This document shows, in pieces, positions 17,313 through 25,912 of a stretch of 64,000 nt of DNA (positions within the stretch are counted from its first letter, which is position 1; each line of letters opens with the position of its first letter). Where the stretch lies: positions 248,001-312,000 of the forward strand of contig NZ_JACYHF010000005.1 of assembly GCF_016482685.1 (NCBI RefSeq), read 5' to 3'. The position numbers were made by a program, and so were the translations under genes. Source of the DNA: Streptomyces sp. DSM 110735. Its GTDB lineage: Bacteria > Actinomycetota > Actinomycetes > Streptomycetales > Streptomycetaceae. The notes beneath the pieces were generated by a model, which saw only the letters and a list, made by a program, of their open reading frames with translations, had not been told where the DNA came from and did not search any database.

Positions 17313-18647
17313 ATGACCACAGCGACCTTCACCAGCGGAACGGCACCGGGCGCCCTCCCCCTCGTGGGCCACGGACTGCGACTGCGCGGGCAACTGTTCG
17401 AGTTCCTCGAATCGCTGCCCCACCACGGCGACGTCGTCGAGATCAAACTCGGCACCCAGCCCGCCTACGTGGTCTGCCACCCGGATCTCGTCCGGCAGGT
17501 ACTGATCGACGACCGCACCTTCGAAAAGGGGGGTCCGCAGATCGAGAAGCTGCGCGAGCTGATCGGCTGGGGGCTCGCCACCTCGCCGCACGACTCCCAC
17601 CGCCGACAGCGGCGACTCGTGCAGCCCGCCTTCCAGAAGGAGCGGATGGCGACCTACGCCGACATCATCGGTGAGGAGATCGACGCCACCTCCCACTCCT
17701 GGACGGACGGCCTCACCACCGATGTGCAGCGTGACATGTACCGGTTCTCGGTCCGCACCACCGTGCGGACCCTGTTCGCCGCCGACATGAGCGTCGAACG
17801 CGTCGACGAGCTGCGCCGGTGCATCGACACGGCATTCGAAGGCGTGTACAAGCGCGTGCTCGCGCCGCTCGGTCTGAAGGAAAAGCTCCCGCTGCCCTCC
17901 AACCGCCGCTACACGACCGCGCTCGCGACCATCGTCTCCATGCTGGACGAGGTCATCGAGCAGAACCTGGCGGCGCCCGAGGACAGCGGTGACATGCTCA
18001 GCGGACTCACCGCCGCCCGGCACAACGGCGACAAGCTGTCGGCCCAGGAACTGCGCGACAGCGGGCTCACGGTGCTGATCGGCGGCTCCGACACGACGTC
18101 GTCGCTGCTGACCTGGACCCTGCACCTGCTGGGGCAGCACCCCGACATCGCACGGCGGGTGCAGGAGGAGTCCGACGAGATCCTCGCGGGGCGCACCGCG
18201 ACCTGGGACGACATGGCCAGGCTCCCCTACATGAACCGCGTGGTGATGGAGTCGCTGCGGCTGTATCCGCCGGTGCCGCTCCTCACCCGCGAGACCACCC
18301 GGGACACCGAACTCGGCGGCCGTCGCATCCCCGCGGGCGCCACCGTCATCTACAGCGCCTACCTGATGCACCGTCGCCCCGAACTCTTCGACGACCCCGA
18401 GCGGTTCGACCCCGACCGCTGGGCGGAGGGCGCGGCGACGCCGTGCCGGGGCGCGTACGTCCCCTTCGGTCTCGGCGCCCGGCAGTGCGTCGGCAACGAC
18501 TTCGCCACCATGCGGGGCGTCCTCGCGCTCTCCACCTTCCTCGGCCGCTGGAATTTCAAGCCCGCGCCCAACGCCCCGGTGCGCCTCGCCCCGACCAGTA
18601 CGGTCATCCATCCCGTGCGTCTGATGATGGAGCTGCGGGCGCGGTGA
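17313..18647 (+). CDS. Cytochrome P450, terpene-oxidase type
   Basis: A 444-residue P450. The I-helix LIGGSDTTSS has the normal acid-alcohol pair, the K-helix is ESLRLYPP, and the haem loop FGLGARQCVGND places the ligand at Cys 392. The overall form (PERFDPDRW, intact K-helix) is that of actinobacterial terpene P450s such as pentalenene oxygenase PtlI. AAGGAG stands eight bases before the ATG. It is the last gene of the plus-strand run, 23 bp after the methyltransferase, and probably oxidises the cyclised product. It ends 14 bp from the convergent regulator gene. Confidence 0.93.
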   Translation: MTTATFTSGTAPGALPLVGHGLRLRGQLFEFLESLPHHGDVVEIKLGTQPAYVVCHPDLVRQVLIDDRTFEKGGPQIEKLRELIGWGLATSPHDSHRRQRRLVQPAFQKERMATYADIIGEEIDATSHSWTDGLTTDVQRDMYRFSVRTTVRTLFAADMSVERVDELRRCIDTAFEGVYKRVLAPLGLKEKLPLPSNRRYTTALATIVSMLDEVIEQNLAAPEDSGDMLSGLTAARHNGDKLSAQELRDSGLTVLIGGSDTTSSLLTWTLHLLGQHPDIARRVQEESDEILAGRTATWDDMARLPYMNRVVMESLRLYPPVPLLTRETTRDTELGGRRIPAGATVIYSAYLMHRRPELFDDPERFDPDRWAEGAATPCRGAYVPFGLGARQCVGNDFATMRGVLALSTFLGRWNFKPAPNAPVRLAPTSTVIHPVRLMMELRAR

Positions 18648-18661
18648 CCGAAGCGGGCGCG

Positions 18662-19606
18662 CTACGCCACCCCCCGGAACGTCCGCCGGTACGCCCCCGG
18701 TGTCACACCGATCGTCGCGTGCAGGTGCTCCCGTAGGGACGTGCCCGTGGCGAAGCCGACCTGGGTGGCGATGTCGTCCACCGGGAGGTCGGTGGTCTCC
18801 AGGAGGTGGCGGGCGCGGTCGAGGCGCCGTTGGATCAGCCAGCGGCCCGGACTCGTGCCGACCTCCTCGGTGAAGCGGCGGGCGAAGGTGCGGACGCTCA
18901 TGCGGGCGTGGCTGGCCAGGTGCGCGAGGGACAGCGGTTCGTGGAGGTGTTCCAGCGCCCACTGGCGGGTGGCCGAGGTGCCGTTGGCGGGCTCCTCGGG
19001 CACCGGGCGGCGGATGTACTGCGCCTGACCGCCGTCCCGCCACGGCGGGACGACACACGCGCGGGCCACCTCGTTGGCGACGGCGGCACCGTGGTCCTTC
19101 CGGACGACGTGCAGGCATACGTCGACACCGGAGGCGGCGCCCGCCGAGGTGAGGATGTCGCCGTCGTCCACGAAGAGGACGTCCGGGTCGAGGGCCACCC
19201 GCGGGTACCAGGCGCGGAAGGTGTCCGCGAGCGCCCAGTGGGTGGTGGCCGGACGGCCGTCGAGCCGTCCGTCGGCGGCGAGGACGAAGGCGCCGGTGCA
19301 GATGGAGACGATCCGCGCTCCGGACGGTACGGCCGCGAGTGCCTCGCCGGTCTTCGGGGACAGCTCGCGGGTGAGACGGCCGAGGTCGAACGGGGGCAGG
19401 ACCACCGTGTCGGCCGTGGCCAGCGCCTCGGCTCCGTGGCCGACCGTGACCGAGAAGTCGGAGTTGGTGGCGACGGGACCGCCGTCGGCCGAGCAGGTCA
19501 GCACCTCGTAGCGGCTCCCGGCCGAACCGAAGACCCGGCTGGGGATGCCCAGCTCGAAGGGGTACACCCCGTCGAGGGCGAGAACGACGACACGGTGAGC
19601 GGTCAT
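18662..19606 (-). CDS. GlxA family AraC-type transcriptional regulator
   Basis: A 314-residue regulator. Residues ~5-180 are a DJ-1/PfpI-like domain with the nucleophile-elbow Cys in SICTGAFVLA; residues ~210-310 are two AraC helix-turn-helix motifs (LSLAHLASHARMSVRTFARRF and IATQVGFATGTSLREHLHATIG regions). GlxA-type proteins often control a neighbouring gene in response to a small molecule. It is divergent from the quinone oxidoreductase, with an inverted repeat in the gap, so self-control and control of that gene are likely. A link to the terpene/NRPS genes is possible by position only. ATG 19606 is chosen; a GTG two codons earlier is possible. Confidence 0.93.
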   Translation of the reverse strand: MTAHRVVVLALDGVYPFELGIPSRVFGSAGSRYEVLTCSADGGPVATNSDFSVTVGHGAEALATADTVVLPPFDLGRLTRELSPKTGEALAAVPSGARIVSICTGAFVLAADGRLDGRPATTHWALADTFRAWYPRVALDPDVLFVDDGDILTSAGAASGVDVCLHVVRKDHGAAVANEVARACVVPPWRDGGQAQYIRRPVPEEPANGTSATRQWALEHLHEPLSLAHLASHARMSVRTFARRFTEEVGTSPGRWLIQRRLDRARHLLETTDLPVDDIATQVGFATGTSLREHLHATIGVTPGAYRRTFRGVA

Positions 19607-19620
19607 TGGCACGATCCCGT

Positions 19621-19636
19621 TGAAAGATGGCTTTCA
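19621..19636. promoter_or_regulatory. Inverted-repeat operator candidate
   Basis: TGAAAGATGGCTTTCA is a perfect 6-bp inverted repeat with a 4-bp spacer in the 70-bp gap between the GlxA-type regulator (start 19606) and the oxidoreductase (start 19677). Its position suits a site where the regulator controls both divergent promoters. Confidence 0.5.
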
Positions 19637-19676
19637 TGCCATGGTACGCGGGGGCGGCTCCGGCGAACCTGGACGT

Positions 19677-20633
19677 ATGACGAATCACCCCACCATGCGC
19701 GCCATCAGCCAGGACGAGTACGGCACCCCCGAGGTCCTCAAGGAGACCGAGCTGCCCCGCCCCGAGCCGGGACCGAGCGAGATCCTGGTCTCCGTCCGCG
19801 CCGCAGGTCTCAACCCGACCGACTGGAAGCACCGCGCCCACCGCGTCTTCCTCGACCGGCTCCCCCTCGTCCTCGGCTGGGACGTCTCCGGTGTCGTGGA
19901 GGCGGTCGGCTACGGCGTGACCCTCTTCAAGCCCGGCGACGAGGTCTTCGGGATGCTGCCCTACCCGCACGGCGTCGGCGCCCACGCCGAGTACGTCACC
20001 GGCCCCGCCCGCGCCTTCACGCACAAGCCCGCCTCGATCGACCACGTCCAGGCGGGGGCGCTGCCGCTGGCCGCGCTCACGGCGTGGCAGGCGCTCGTGG
20101 ACACCGCGCGAGTCCAGCCCGGTCAGCGGGTGTTGGTGCACGCCGCCGCCGGTGGGGTCGGGCACCTCGCCGTACAGATCGCCAAGTCCCTCGGGGCGTA
20201 CGTGATCGGCACGGCGAGCGCGCCGAAGCACGAGTTCCTCCGGTCGCTCGGCGCGGACGAGGTGATCGACTACCGATCCGTGGACTTCCGCGACGCCGTG
20301 CGGGACGTGGACGTGGTGCTGGACCCCCTCTCCGGTGACACACGCGGACGATCGCTCGACGTCCTGCGCCCCGGTGGCGTACTCGTCTCGCTCCTGCCCG
20401 GCACCGACCCGGAGGAGGGCGCGAAGGCCGAGGCGCGTGGGGTGCGGGTGGAGACGCTGCTCGTGGAGGCGGACCAGGCGGGGATGAAGGCGATCGCCGA
20501 AATGGCGGCTTCCGGCGCGCTGCGCGCCCACATCGAGGAGGTCTTCCCGCTGGCGGAGGCGGCGAAGGCGCACGCGCTGGGGGAGACGGATCGTACGACC
20601 GGCAAGATCGTGCTGGTGGTTGACGCGCCCTGA
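19677..20633 (+). CDS. NADP-dependent quinone oxidoreductase (zinc-free MDR family)
   Basis: A 318-residue medium-chain dehydrogenase/reductase. The N-terminal GroES-like domain has LNPTDWKHR and GWDVSGVVEAVG; the nucleotide-binding domain has HAAAGGVGHLAVQIAKSLGAYVIGTAS. Structural-zinc cysteines are absent, which places it with quinone oxidoreductase-like members that reduce quinones or enones with NADPH. The ATG at 19677 is used since the extended frame runs into the operator-like repeat. It is divergent from a GlxA-type regulator, its likely controller. Confidence 0.92.
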   Translation: MTNHPTMRAISQDEYGTPEVLKETELPRPEPGPSEILVSVRAAGLNPTDWKHRAHRVFLDRLPLVLGWDVSGVVEAVGYGVTLFKPGDEVFGMLPYPHGVGAHAEYVTGPARAFTHKPASIDHVQAGALPLAALTAWQALVDTARVQPGQRVLVHAAAGGVGHLAVQIAKSLGAYVIGTASAPKHEFLRSLGADEVIDYRSVDFRDAVRDVDVVLDPLSGDTRGRSLDVLRPGGVLVSLLPGTDPEEGAKAEARGVRVETLLVEADQAGMKAIAEMAASGALRAHIEEVFPLAEAAKAHALGETDRTTGKIVLVVDAP

Positions 20634-20686
20634 CGGGGCGGACGGGGTCGACAGGGCTGACGGGGTCGGCGGGTTCCAGGGGGACG

Positions 20687-20736
20687 CTCCGGCTCGCGTC
20701 GGCGGTGGGATGCGCCACCGCCGACGCGAGCCGGAG
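20687..20736. terminator. Bidirectional terminator, 22-bp perfect stem
   Basis: The two arms at 20687-20708 and 20715-20736 are perfectly complementary over 22 bp and enclose a 6-base loop. It sits between the convergent oxidoreductase (ends 20633) and SDR (ends 20749) genes, where a shared factor-independent terminator is expected in streptomycetes, which often lack a U-tract. Confidence 0.85.
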
Positions 20737-20748
20737 TCGTACCGGGGA

Positions 20749-21714
20749 CTACTTCGCGAACGCGTTCACGCCCGTCAGCTCCGCCGACAGCTCCCACAGC
20801 CGTGCCGCCTGCCCGGGGTCGGTGGCCCAGGGCTTCACTCCCGCCCAGGTGCCGTCCTCGGGGGCGGGTTCGGCGATGTCGCAGTCCTCCAGGTACAGAC
20901 CGCCGAGGGCGTCGAGCCGCGGGGAGGTGGCGGCCCAGACCTGGGTGGCGGCGCCCTGCTCGGGGGTCTTGAAGCCGGAGGGGTTCACGGGGTTGCCCTG
21001 TTCGTCGATCCAGCCGCGCTCGACCATCTCCTCCTTGGCGAGGTGGCGCTGGAGCGGGGTCATGATCCCGCCCGGGTGGAGGGAGAAGGCGCGGACGCCC
21101 GAGTCCCGTCCGAGCGTGTCGAGGTGGAGGGCGAAGAGGGCGTTCGCCGTCTTCGCCTGGCCGTACGCCTGCCACTTGTCGTAGCCCTCGGTCCACTGGA
21201 CGTCGTCCCAGCGGATGGGGGAGAGGTGGTGGCCGCGCGAGGAGACCGAGACCACCCGCGCGCCGCCCTCCGCGAGCGCCGGCCACAGGCGGTTCACCAG
21301 GGCGAAGTGACCGAGGTGGTTGGTGGCGAACTGGGTCTCCCAGCCCGGTCCCACCCGGGTCTCCGGGCACGCCATGATCCCGGCGTTGTCGATCAGGATG
21401 TCGACGCCGCGACCGGAGGCGAGAAACCGCTCGGCGAACCCCCGTACGCTCTCCAGATCACCGAGGTCCAGCTCGTCCACCTCGACGCCGTCGAGGTCCG
21501 CCAGCGCCTCTCGCGCGACGTCGGGACGCCGCGCCGGTACGACGACATGCGCCCCCGCCTTCGTCAGCGCCCGCGTCGTCTCCAGACCGAGACCCGAGTA
21601 GCCCCCGGTGACGATCGCGAGCTTCCCGGCGAGGTCGATACCCCGCAGAACCTCGTCGGCGGTGCTGTCGGCGCCGAAACCCGAACCGATCTTGTGCTGT
21701 GCAGGTGTGGTCAT
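20749..21714 (-). CDS. Short-chain dehydrogenase/reductase
   Basis: A 321-residue SDR with the cofactor motif TGGYSGLGLE near residue 37, NNAG-equivalent DNAGIMACP, and the catalytic set S in VSVSSRGHH and Y/K in YGQAKTANA. The arrangement matches the retinol dehydrogenase/oxidoreductase-like SDRs that use NADP(H) on unknown carbonyl or alcohol substrates. It stands alone, convergent with the quinone oxidoreductase through a strong terminator and 106 bp upstream of the end of the antiporter operon. Confidence 0.92.
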   Translation of the reverse strand: MTTPAQHKIGSGFGADSTADEVLRGIDLAGKLAIVTGGYSGLGLETTRALTKAGAHVVVPARRPDVAREALADLDGVEVDELDLGDLESVRGFAERFLASGRGVDILIDNAGIMACPETRVGPGWETQFATNHLGHFALVNRLWPALAEGGARVVSVSSRGHHLSPIRWDDVQWTEGYDKWQAYGQAKTANALFALHLDTLGRDSGVRAFSLHPGGIMTPLQRHLAKEEMVERGWIDEQGNPVNPSGFKTPEQGAATQVWAATSPRLDALGGLYLEDCDIAEPAPEDGTWAGVKPWATDPGQAARLWELSAELTGVNAFAK

Positions 21715-21820
21715 GCCCGGAACGCTACGAATTGGAGTGCGCTCGAAGTCAAGCGGGACACCCGGAATTCAGGACACCGGGTACCTGCTCCTGGCCCTCA
21801 CGCCCCTACGCCTTACTCCC

Positions 21821-23578
21821 TCACCCCGGCAACGCCAGCACCGCCACCACCACCGTCCCCACCACCAGCCACGCCACATAGTCCCCGATGTGCCCGGAGT
21901 GCAGTCGGCGCAGGGGGGTCGTCCACGTGTGGAGGCGGGAGGAGACGGGGTGGGTCACCGCCCAGGTCGCCAGGGTGGCGGCGAGGGCGGAGGAGAGCAG
22001 GTCGAGGAGGACGCCGGGGAGGGTCCATTCCGGTGGCGGGGCGGGGGTGGAGCCCAGCATTTCGTCCACCGCGTGGCCCACCGACTCCGCCACCGAGGGG
22101 AACACCCCGACGGCCAATGAACCCGCGAGGAGCGCGATCGGTACCGTCAGCATGGTGTCGGGGAGGCGGCGCAGCGGGCCGGCTGTCTCCGGTTCCTCGT
22201 GCTCGCCCGTCGTCTCGGGTTCCTCGGTCCGCTCGTCCGGGGGTTTCTTGCCCAGACCGCCGAAGACGCGGGCGGCGACGCGGAGGACCGCGCCGCCCGT
22301 CACCGCCGAGACGAGCACGAAGACGGCGGTGAGCGCGGGGCCCGCCGACTCCTCCGTGAGCGCCTTGCCGAGACCGGTGCCGAACGGCGGGAGACCCGCC
22401 AGGGCGAGACCGCCCACCGTGAAGACGCCGGTCATCACGGGCAGTTCGCGGGCGCGGCCGTGGAGTTCGTGTTCGTCGACGCTGCCGTAGCGGGAGAGCA
22501 GGACGCCCGTGGCGGCGAACAGGGCCGCTTTGACGCCGACATGGCCGAGGACGTACACCGCCGTGCCGGTGGTGGAGGCGGGGGTGAGCAGTCCGATGCC
22601 GGTGAGGAAGAGACCGGTGTGGGCGACGGTCGAGTAGGCGAGGAGGCGTTTGACGTGGCGCTGGAGCCAGCACATCAGGGCGCCGACGAGGGCGGTGAGG
22701 ACGCCGAGGGCGATCAGGGTGTGGCGGGTGTCGGGGGCGGGGATGCCGCCGGGACCGGAGAAGACGAACCAGTACACGCGGGCCACGCCGTACACGCCCA
22801 GCTCGACCATCACGCCGGACAGCAGCATGCACACCGGGGTGGGGGCGACCGCGTGCGCGTCCGGGAGCCAGAAGTGGAACGGTACGGCTGCCGCCTTGAC
22901 CAGCAGCCCGGTCAGGATCAGGGCGAAGGCGGCCAGGACCAGGGCGTCGGCTCGACCCTGGGCGTCCAGGCGGTCGCCGATGGCGCGCATGCCGAGTTCG
23001 CCGGTGCGGGCGTAGAGCAGGGCGATGCCGAGGAGCAGGAGGTAGGCGCCGAGGGAGTTGATCACGCCGAAGGTGAGGGCGCCCTGGACGGCCTTGGGGT
23101 CCTCGACGCGGTAGCCGGTCAGGGCGTACGCGACGACGCTCATCAGCTCGAAGAACACGAACGCGTTGAACAGGTCCCCGGTGAGCACGAAGCCGCACAT
23201 GCCCGCCTGGAACAGCAGGATCAGCGCGGGGAACGTGCCCGCGTGCCGGTGCGGCGGCTCGTCGAAGTACCGCCAGGAATAGGCGAGTACGGCCACCACC
23301 AGCAGGGACACCGTGGCCGCGAGACCCAACGGCAGCGGACCCGCCCGCAGGACGATGCCGACGCCCCGGCCGTCCGGGCCCGGGGTCCAGCCGCCCACCC
23401 ACTCCGTCCGCGGCGGGGTGACCCCGAGCAGCAGCCACAGCACGAGCGCCGCCGTGCCCGCCGCGAAGGCCACGCCCACCCCCTCGGCGACCAGCCGGGG
23501 CAGACCGCGCCCGGCGACGACCAGCAGCGCGGCGCCCAGCAGGGGAAACGCCACGACCAGGGGCAGCAGGGCGCTCAC
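21821..23578 (-). CDS. mrpD: Mrp-type Na+/H+ antiporter subunit D
   Basis: A 585-residue polytopic membrane protein of the NuoM/N-MrpD family, the proton-translocating part of a multisubunit cation/proton antiporter. The signature VKAAAVPFHFWLPDAHAVAPTPVCMLLSG region contains the conserved loop Lys and His residues, and FFELMSVVAYALTGYR follows the typical pattern. About 14 membrane segments are evident. It is longer than usual at the C-terminus, where a charged insert (GLGKKPPDERTEEPE...) is followed by two or three more helices. GTG start overlapping the mrpC stop. It is the last gene of the operon. Confidence 0.92.
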   Translation of the reverse strand: MSALLPLVVAFPLLGAALLVVAGRGLPRLVAEGVGVAFAAGTAALVLWLLLGVTPPRTEWVGGWTPGPDGRGVGIVLRAGPLPLGLAATVSLLVVAVLAYSWRYFDEPPHRHAGTFPALILLFQAGMCGFVLTGDLFNAFVFFELMSVVAYALTGYRVEDPKAVQGALTFGVINSLGAYLLLLGIALLYARTGELGMRAIGDRLDAQGRADALVLAAFALILTGLLVKAAAVPFHFWLPDAHAVAPTPVCMLLSGVMVELGVYGVARVYWFVFSGPGGIPAPDTRHTLIALGVLTALVGALMCWLQRHVKRLLAYSTVAHTGLFLTGIGLLTPASTTGTAVYVLGHVGVKAALFAATGVLLSRYGSVDEHELHGRARELPVMTGVFTVGGLALAGLPPFGTGLGKALTEESAGPALTAVFVLVSAVTGGAVLRVAARVFGGLGKKPPDERTEEPETTGEHEEPETAGPLRRLPDTMLTVPIALLAGSLAVGVFPSVAESVGHAVDEMLGSTPAPPPEWTLPGVLLDLLSSALAATLATWAVTHPVSSRLHTWTTPLRRLHSGHIGDYVAWLVVGTVVVAVLALPG

Positions 23579-23934
23579 CCGCGCAGTCCGGACAGCTCGT
23601 CGGGATCGACCGTGCCGTGCCGTTTGCCGACCTGGATCACCAGCGCCAGCAGCAGTGCCGTCACCGTGGCGCCCACCACCACGTCGGTCAGACACAGCGC
23701 CTGGACGACGGGGTCCACCAGCGGGCGGGAGCCGGGCTTGAGGTCCGAGTGCACGGGCGCGGTGCCGTTGTGGCGGTAGCCCACGGAGAGCAGCAGCACA
23801 TAGGTGGCGGACTGGCACACCGTCAGGCAGCCGATGGTGTGGATCAGAGTGCGGCTGGTCGCCAGACCCACACAGCCGACGACGAGGAGATAGGCGGCGA
23901 CCACATAGGGGAAGACCGCCATGAAGCCCGTCAT
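23575..23934 (-). CDS. mrpC: Mrp-type antiporter subunit C
   Basis: A 119-residue protein of the MrpC/NuoK family with three membrane segments (VVAAYLLVVGCVGLATS, LTVCQSATYVLLLSVG, VVGATVTALLLALVIQV) and the family-typical DPVVQALCLTDVVVG stretch. It overlaps mrpB upstream and mrpD downstream by a few bases, so the operon is translated as a chain. Confidence 0.93.
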   Translation of the reverse strand: MTGFMAVFPYVVAAYLLVVGCVGLATSRTLIHTIGCLTVCQSATYVLLLSVGYRHNGTAPVHSDLKPGSRPLVDPVVQALCLTDVVVGATVTALLLALVIQVGKRHGTVDPDELSGLRG

Positions 23935-24713
23935 GTGCTCTCGTCCCCCTCTGTCGAGCCCTCCGTCGAACCCTCTGCCGAGCCCTCCGTCGGGCGGATC
24001 TCCACCGCCTGGTCCAGGAAGCGCGCCAGCAGCACCACCACCGCGCTCGCGACCTCCATGCCGATCGCCGCGTTCAGGATCGGCACGGTGCCGCCCGAGG
24101 TGAGCGTGTTGAACGTGCCGTAGGGCAGCACGTTGGCCAGGAAGGCGCCGCCCACGAGCAGACCCGCGAGACCGGTCACGACGTAGCAGCCCTCCGCCGC
24201 CGCGTCCGCGATCTCGTACATGCCGACGGGGCGCACGCGCTCCAGGGCGCGGTAGTCCACCGCGATGTACAGCAGATGCAGCGCCGTCGCCACGACCACG
24301 CCGCCCTGGAAGCCGCCGCCGGGGCTCAACTGGCCGTGCGCGACGACGTAGAGACCGATCAGGAGGGTGACGGGGAGCGTGAGGAGGGCGTAGCGGCGGA
24401 CCGGGCGTGCCACGCGTACCGGCGCGGGGCGCACCTCGCGTTCGCCGCGTGTCTGGCGGAGCAGCGCGACCGTGCCCAGCACCGCCGCGAACAGGATGCT
24501 CTCCTCGCCGAGGGTGTCGAAGGCGCGCTGGTCGAAGTTGACGGCGGCGACCACGTTGGCGGTGTGCCGGTCGAGCGCCGCCCGGGTGGCAAGCTCGCCG
24601 TACGGGTGCCAGGTGCCGCCGAAGGCGGGCAGCCGCAGACAGGCGGCGACCAGCAGCGCGGCGAGCCCCGCGAGACCGGCGCCGAGCACCCACAGCCGCA
24701 GCCGCCGGCTCAT
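23931..24713 (-). CDS. mrpB: Mrp-type antiporter subunit B (MnhB domain)
   Basis: A 260-residue membrane protein. An N-terminal helix and a piece resembling the MrpA C-terminal end (residues 1-90, with NFDQRAFDTLGEESILF) are joined to the MnhB domain, marked by HGQLSPGGGFQGGVVVA. The last ~25 residues are an acidic Gly/Ser/Thr/Glu repeat (EGSAEGSTEGSTEGD). It starts at ATG 24713, overlapping the 86-residue upstream gene. The fused MbhE/MrpA-tail plus MnhB layout is common in actinobacteria. Confidence 0.9.
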   Translation of the reverse strand: MSRRLRLWVLGAGLAGLAALLVAACLRLPAFGGTWHPYGELATRAALDRHTANVVAAVNFDQRAFDTLGEESILFAAVLGTVALLRQTRGEREVRPAPVRVARPVRRYALLTLPVTLLIGLYVVAHGQLSPGGGFQGGVVVATALHLLYIAVDYRALERVRPVGMYEIADAAAEGCYVVTGLAGLLVGGAFLANVLPYGTFNTLTSGGTVPILNAAIGMEVASAVVVLLARFLDQAVEIRPTEGSAEGSTEGSTEGDEST

Positions 24714-24970
24714 CCGGACCCCTCCCGGTCCCGCCCGCGCCGACGCACCTTGCGCGCGGTCAGCAGGATCAGCAGCGGCGTCAGCACGGCGCCCACCGCG
24801 AGCTGCGACAGGGCCACGTCCGGCGCCTGGAGCACGGTGAACAGCACGGCAAGCGCCAGCCCGAGCAGCGAAAGCACCAGGCACTGCCGAACGGGGTCGC
24901 GGGTCGCGACGGCGGCGGTGGCGGTCCCGGCGACCAGGACGAGACTCAGTACGACCAGGGCGTCATTCAT
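24710..24970 (-). CDS. Small MrpA-C-terminal-like membrane subunit (DUF4040/MbhD type)
   Basis: An 86-residue protein with three hydrophobic helices and the conserved QAPDVALSQLAVGAVLTPLL segment found in the DUF4040 part of MrpA and in MbhD of membrane-bound hydrogenases. Here that segment is a separate gene. No full-length MrpA (about 750 residues or more) exists in the operon. It overlaps mrpB by four bases. Confidence 0.85.
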   Translation of the reverse strand: MNDALVVLSLVLVAGTATAAVATRDPVRQCLVLSLLGLALAVLFTVLQAPDVALSQLAVGAVLTPLLILLTARKVRRRGRDREGSG

Positions 24971-24998
24971 GTGGGTGCGCTCTCATCCGCGTCCGCTC

Positions 24999-25460
24999 TC
25001 ATCCGCGTTCAGCCTCCTCCGGCTCGCCGCCGCCCAGCGCGACGGACGCGATCACGTTCCCGGCGATCAGCAGCGCCCCGATCACGAGCAGCTTCCCCAT
25101 GGCGCGGCTGGGCCCGGTCGCCACGCACAGCGGTACGACCACCACCACGGTGAGGACCGCCGACGCGAACGCGGTACCCCGCACCTTCGGCGGATCGCGC
25201 TCCAGGTCCGCGGCGAGCAGACGGGCGTACACGAGGGTGCCCGCGGGACCCAGGACCGAGAGGACCAGCGCCAGATCGACGTACGACGGGCGCCCGTACC
25301 CCTGCGCGAGCAGCAGGAAGACCAGGCAGACCACCAGCGTGGCCGTGTTCTGCGCGGTGACCCGGCGGCGCGGCGGGCCGGTGGCGACGCCCACGGCCGC
25401 CGCGCCGAGACCGAGGGCGAGCAGGGCGAACGCGGCGGCGAGCCACGGCCAGGAGGTCAC
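24999..25460 (-). CDS. Mrp antiporter subunit F-like protein with MrpG-like extension
   Basis: A 153-residue membrane protein. Residues 1-90 match MrpF/MnhF (RVTAQNTATLVVCL, then PSYVDLALVLSVLGPAGTLVYARLL). The rest holds two more hydrophobic segments (FASAVLTVVVVVPLCVA, GKLLVIGALLIAGNVIASVAL) in the place where MrpG is usually encoded, suggesting an F-G fusion; that part is too diverged for me to be sure. GTG start overlapping the short mrpE-like gene. Confidence 0.8.
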   Translation of the reverse strand: MTSWPWLAAAFALLALGLGAAAVGVATGPPRRRVTAQNTATLVVCLVFLLLAQGYGRPSYVDLALVLSVLGPAGTLVYARLLAADLERDPPKVRGTAFASAVLTVVVVVPLCVATGPSRAMGKLLVIGALLIAGNVIASVALGGGEPEEAERG

Positions 25461-25633
25461 CGGGTGCCCACCGCCCGCCGTGCGGCGCACGCCGCGAGGG
25501 CGCCGAGCGCGGCGGCCGTTGAACCGACCGTCAGCTCCGCGCCGTCGACGGGTCCGATGAACAGCAGCCACAGCGCGGCGAGCACCACCCACCAGCCGAG
25601 GAACTCGGCGACCGCGACCGCTCCCGCCCTCAC
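25457..25633 (-). CDS. Short MrpE-like protein (N-terminal membrane part only)
   Basis: A 58-residue protein with two hydrophobic helices (WWVVLAALWLLFIGPVD, VGSTAAALGALAACAAR), like the first part of MrpE, whose family length is about 160. The cytosolic C-terminal region is missing. GTG start chosen from the four-base overlap with the next gene and the abrupt start of the hydrophobic sequence. It heads the operon. Truncation and genuine minimal form cannot be distinguished from sequence. Confidence 0.65.
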   Translation of the reverse strand: MRAGAVAVAEFLGWWVVLAALWLLFIGPVDGAELTVGSTAAALGALAACAARRAVGTR

Positions 25634-25912
25634 CCGTCCTCCTCCCGGCCGCCGCGCGGCGCGCCCGGACCGTCGTCGGCACCGGCGTCGGCGCGCCGTC
25701 CCGCACGCCGTCCAGCGCGCCGGGCGCTCGCCACGCGGTACCCGGACGCATCGCCATGAAACCACCGCGCCGGGAACGATCACCGGAGCCACGGCGGGGG
25801 CGCGTGCGACGCGGGCGGGCGGCGGCTCGGGCGGCGCGTGCGGCTTCCGCCGGAACAGCGGGAGCTGCTTCCGCCGGAGCACCGAGCGCCGCCTCCGCCG
25901 CAGCCGCCCGCG
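25634..25912. other. Intergenic stretch with repeats of the adjacent gene end
   Basis: 279 bp without a convincing gene. Beside the dihydrofolate reductase-like gene's stop there are imperfect copies of its final codons: CTTCCGCCAGAACAG in the gene end and CTTCCGCCGGAACAG and GCTTCCGCCGGAGCAC between 25846 and 25880. The remainder is a Pro/Arg-rich-looking, very GC-rich filler. The promoter of the antiporter operon should lie here, but no clear hexamers were recognised. Confidence 0.5.

Noticed and set aside
17259..20573. A minus-strand frame of 1104 codons spanning P450, regulator and oxidoreductase
   Set aside because: It crosses three well-supported genes in the wrong frames and contains no family motif.
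25457..25882. A 141-residue version of the MrpE-like protein
   Set aside because: The extra N-terminal 83 residues are Arg/Pro-rich and come from the repeat-containing intergenic DNA; only the last 58 residues show MrpE-like helices.
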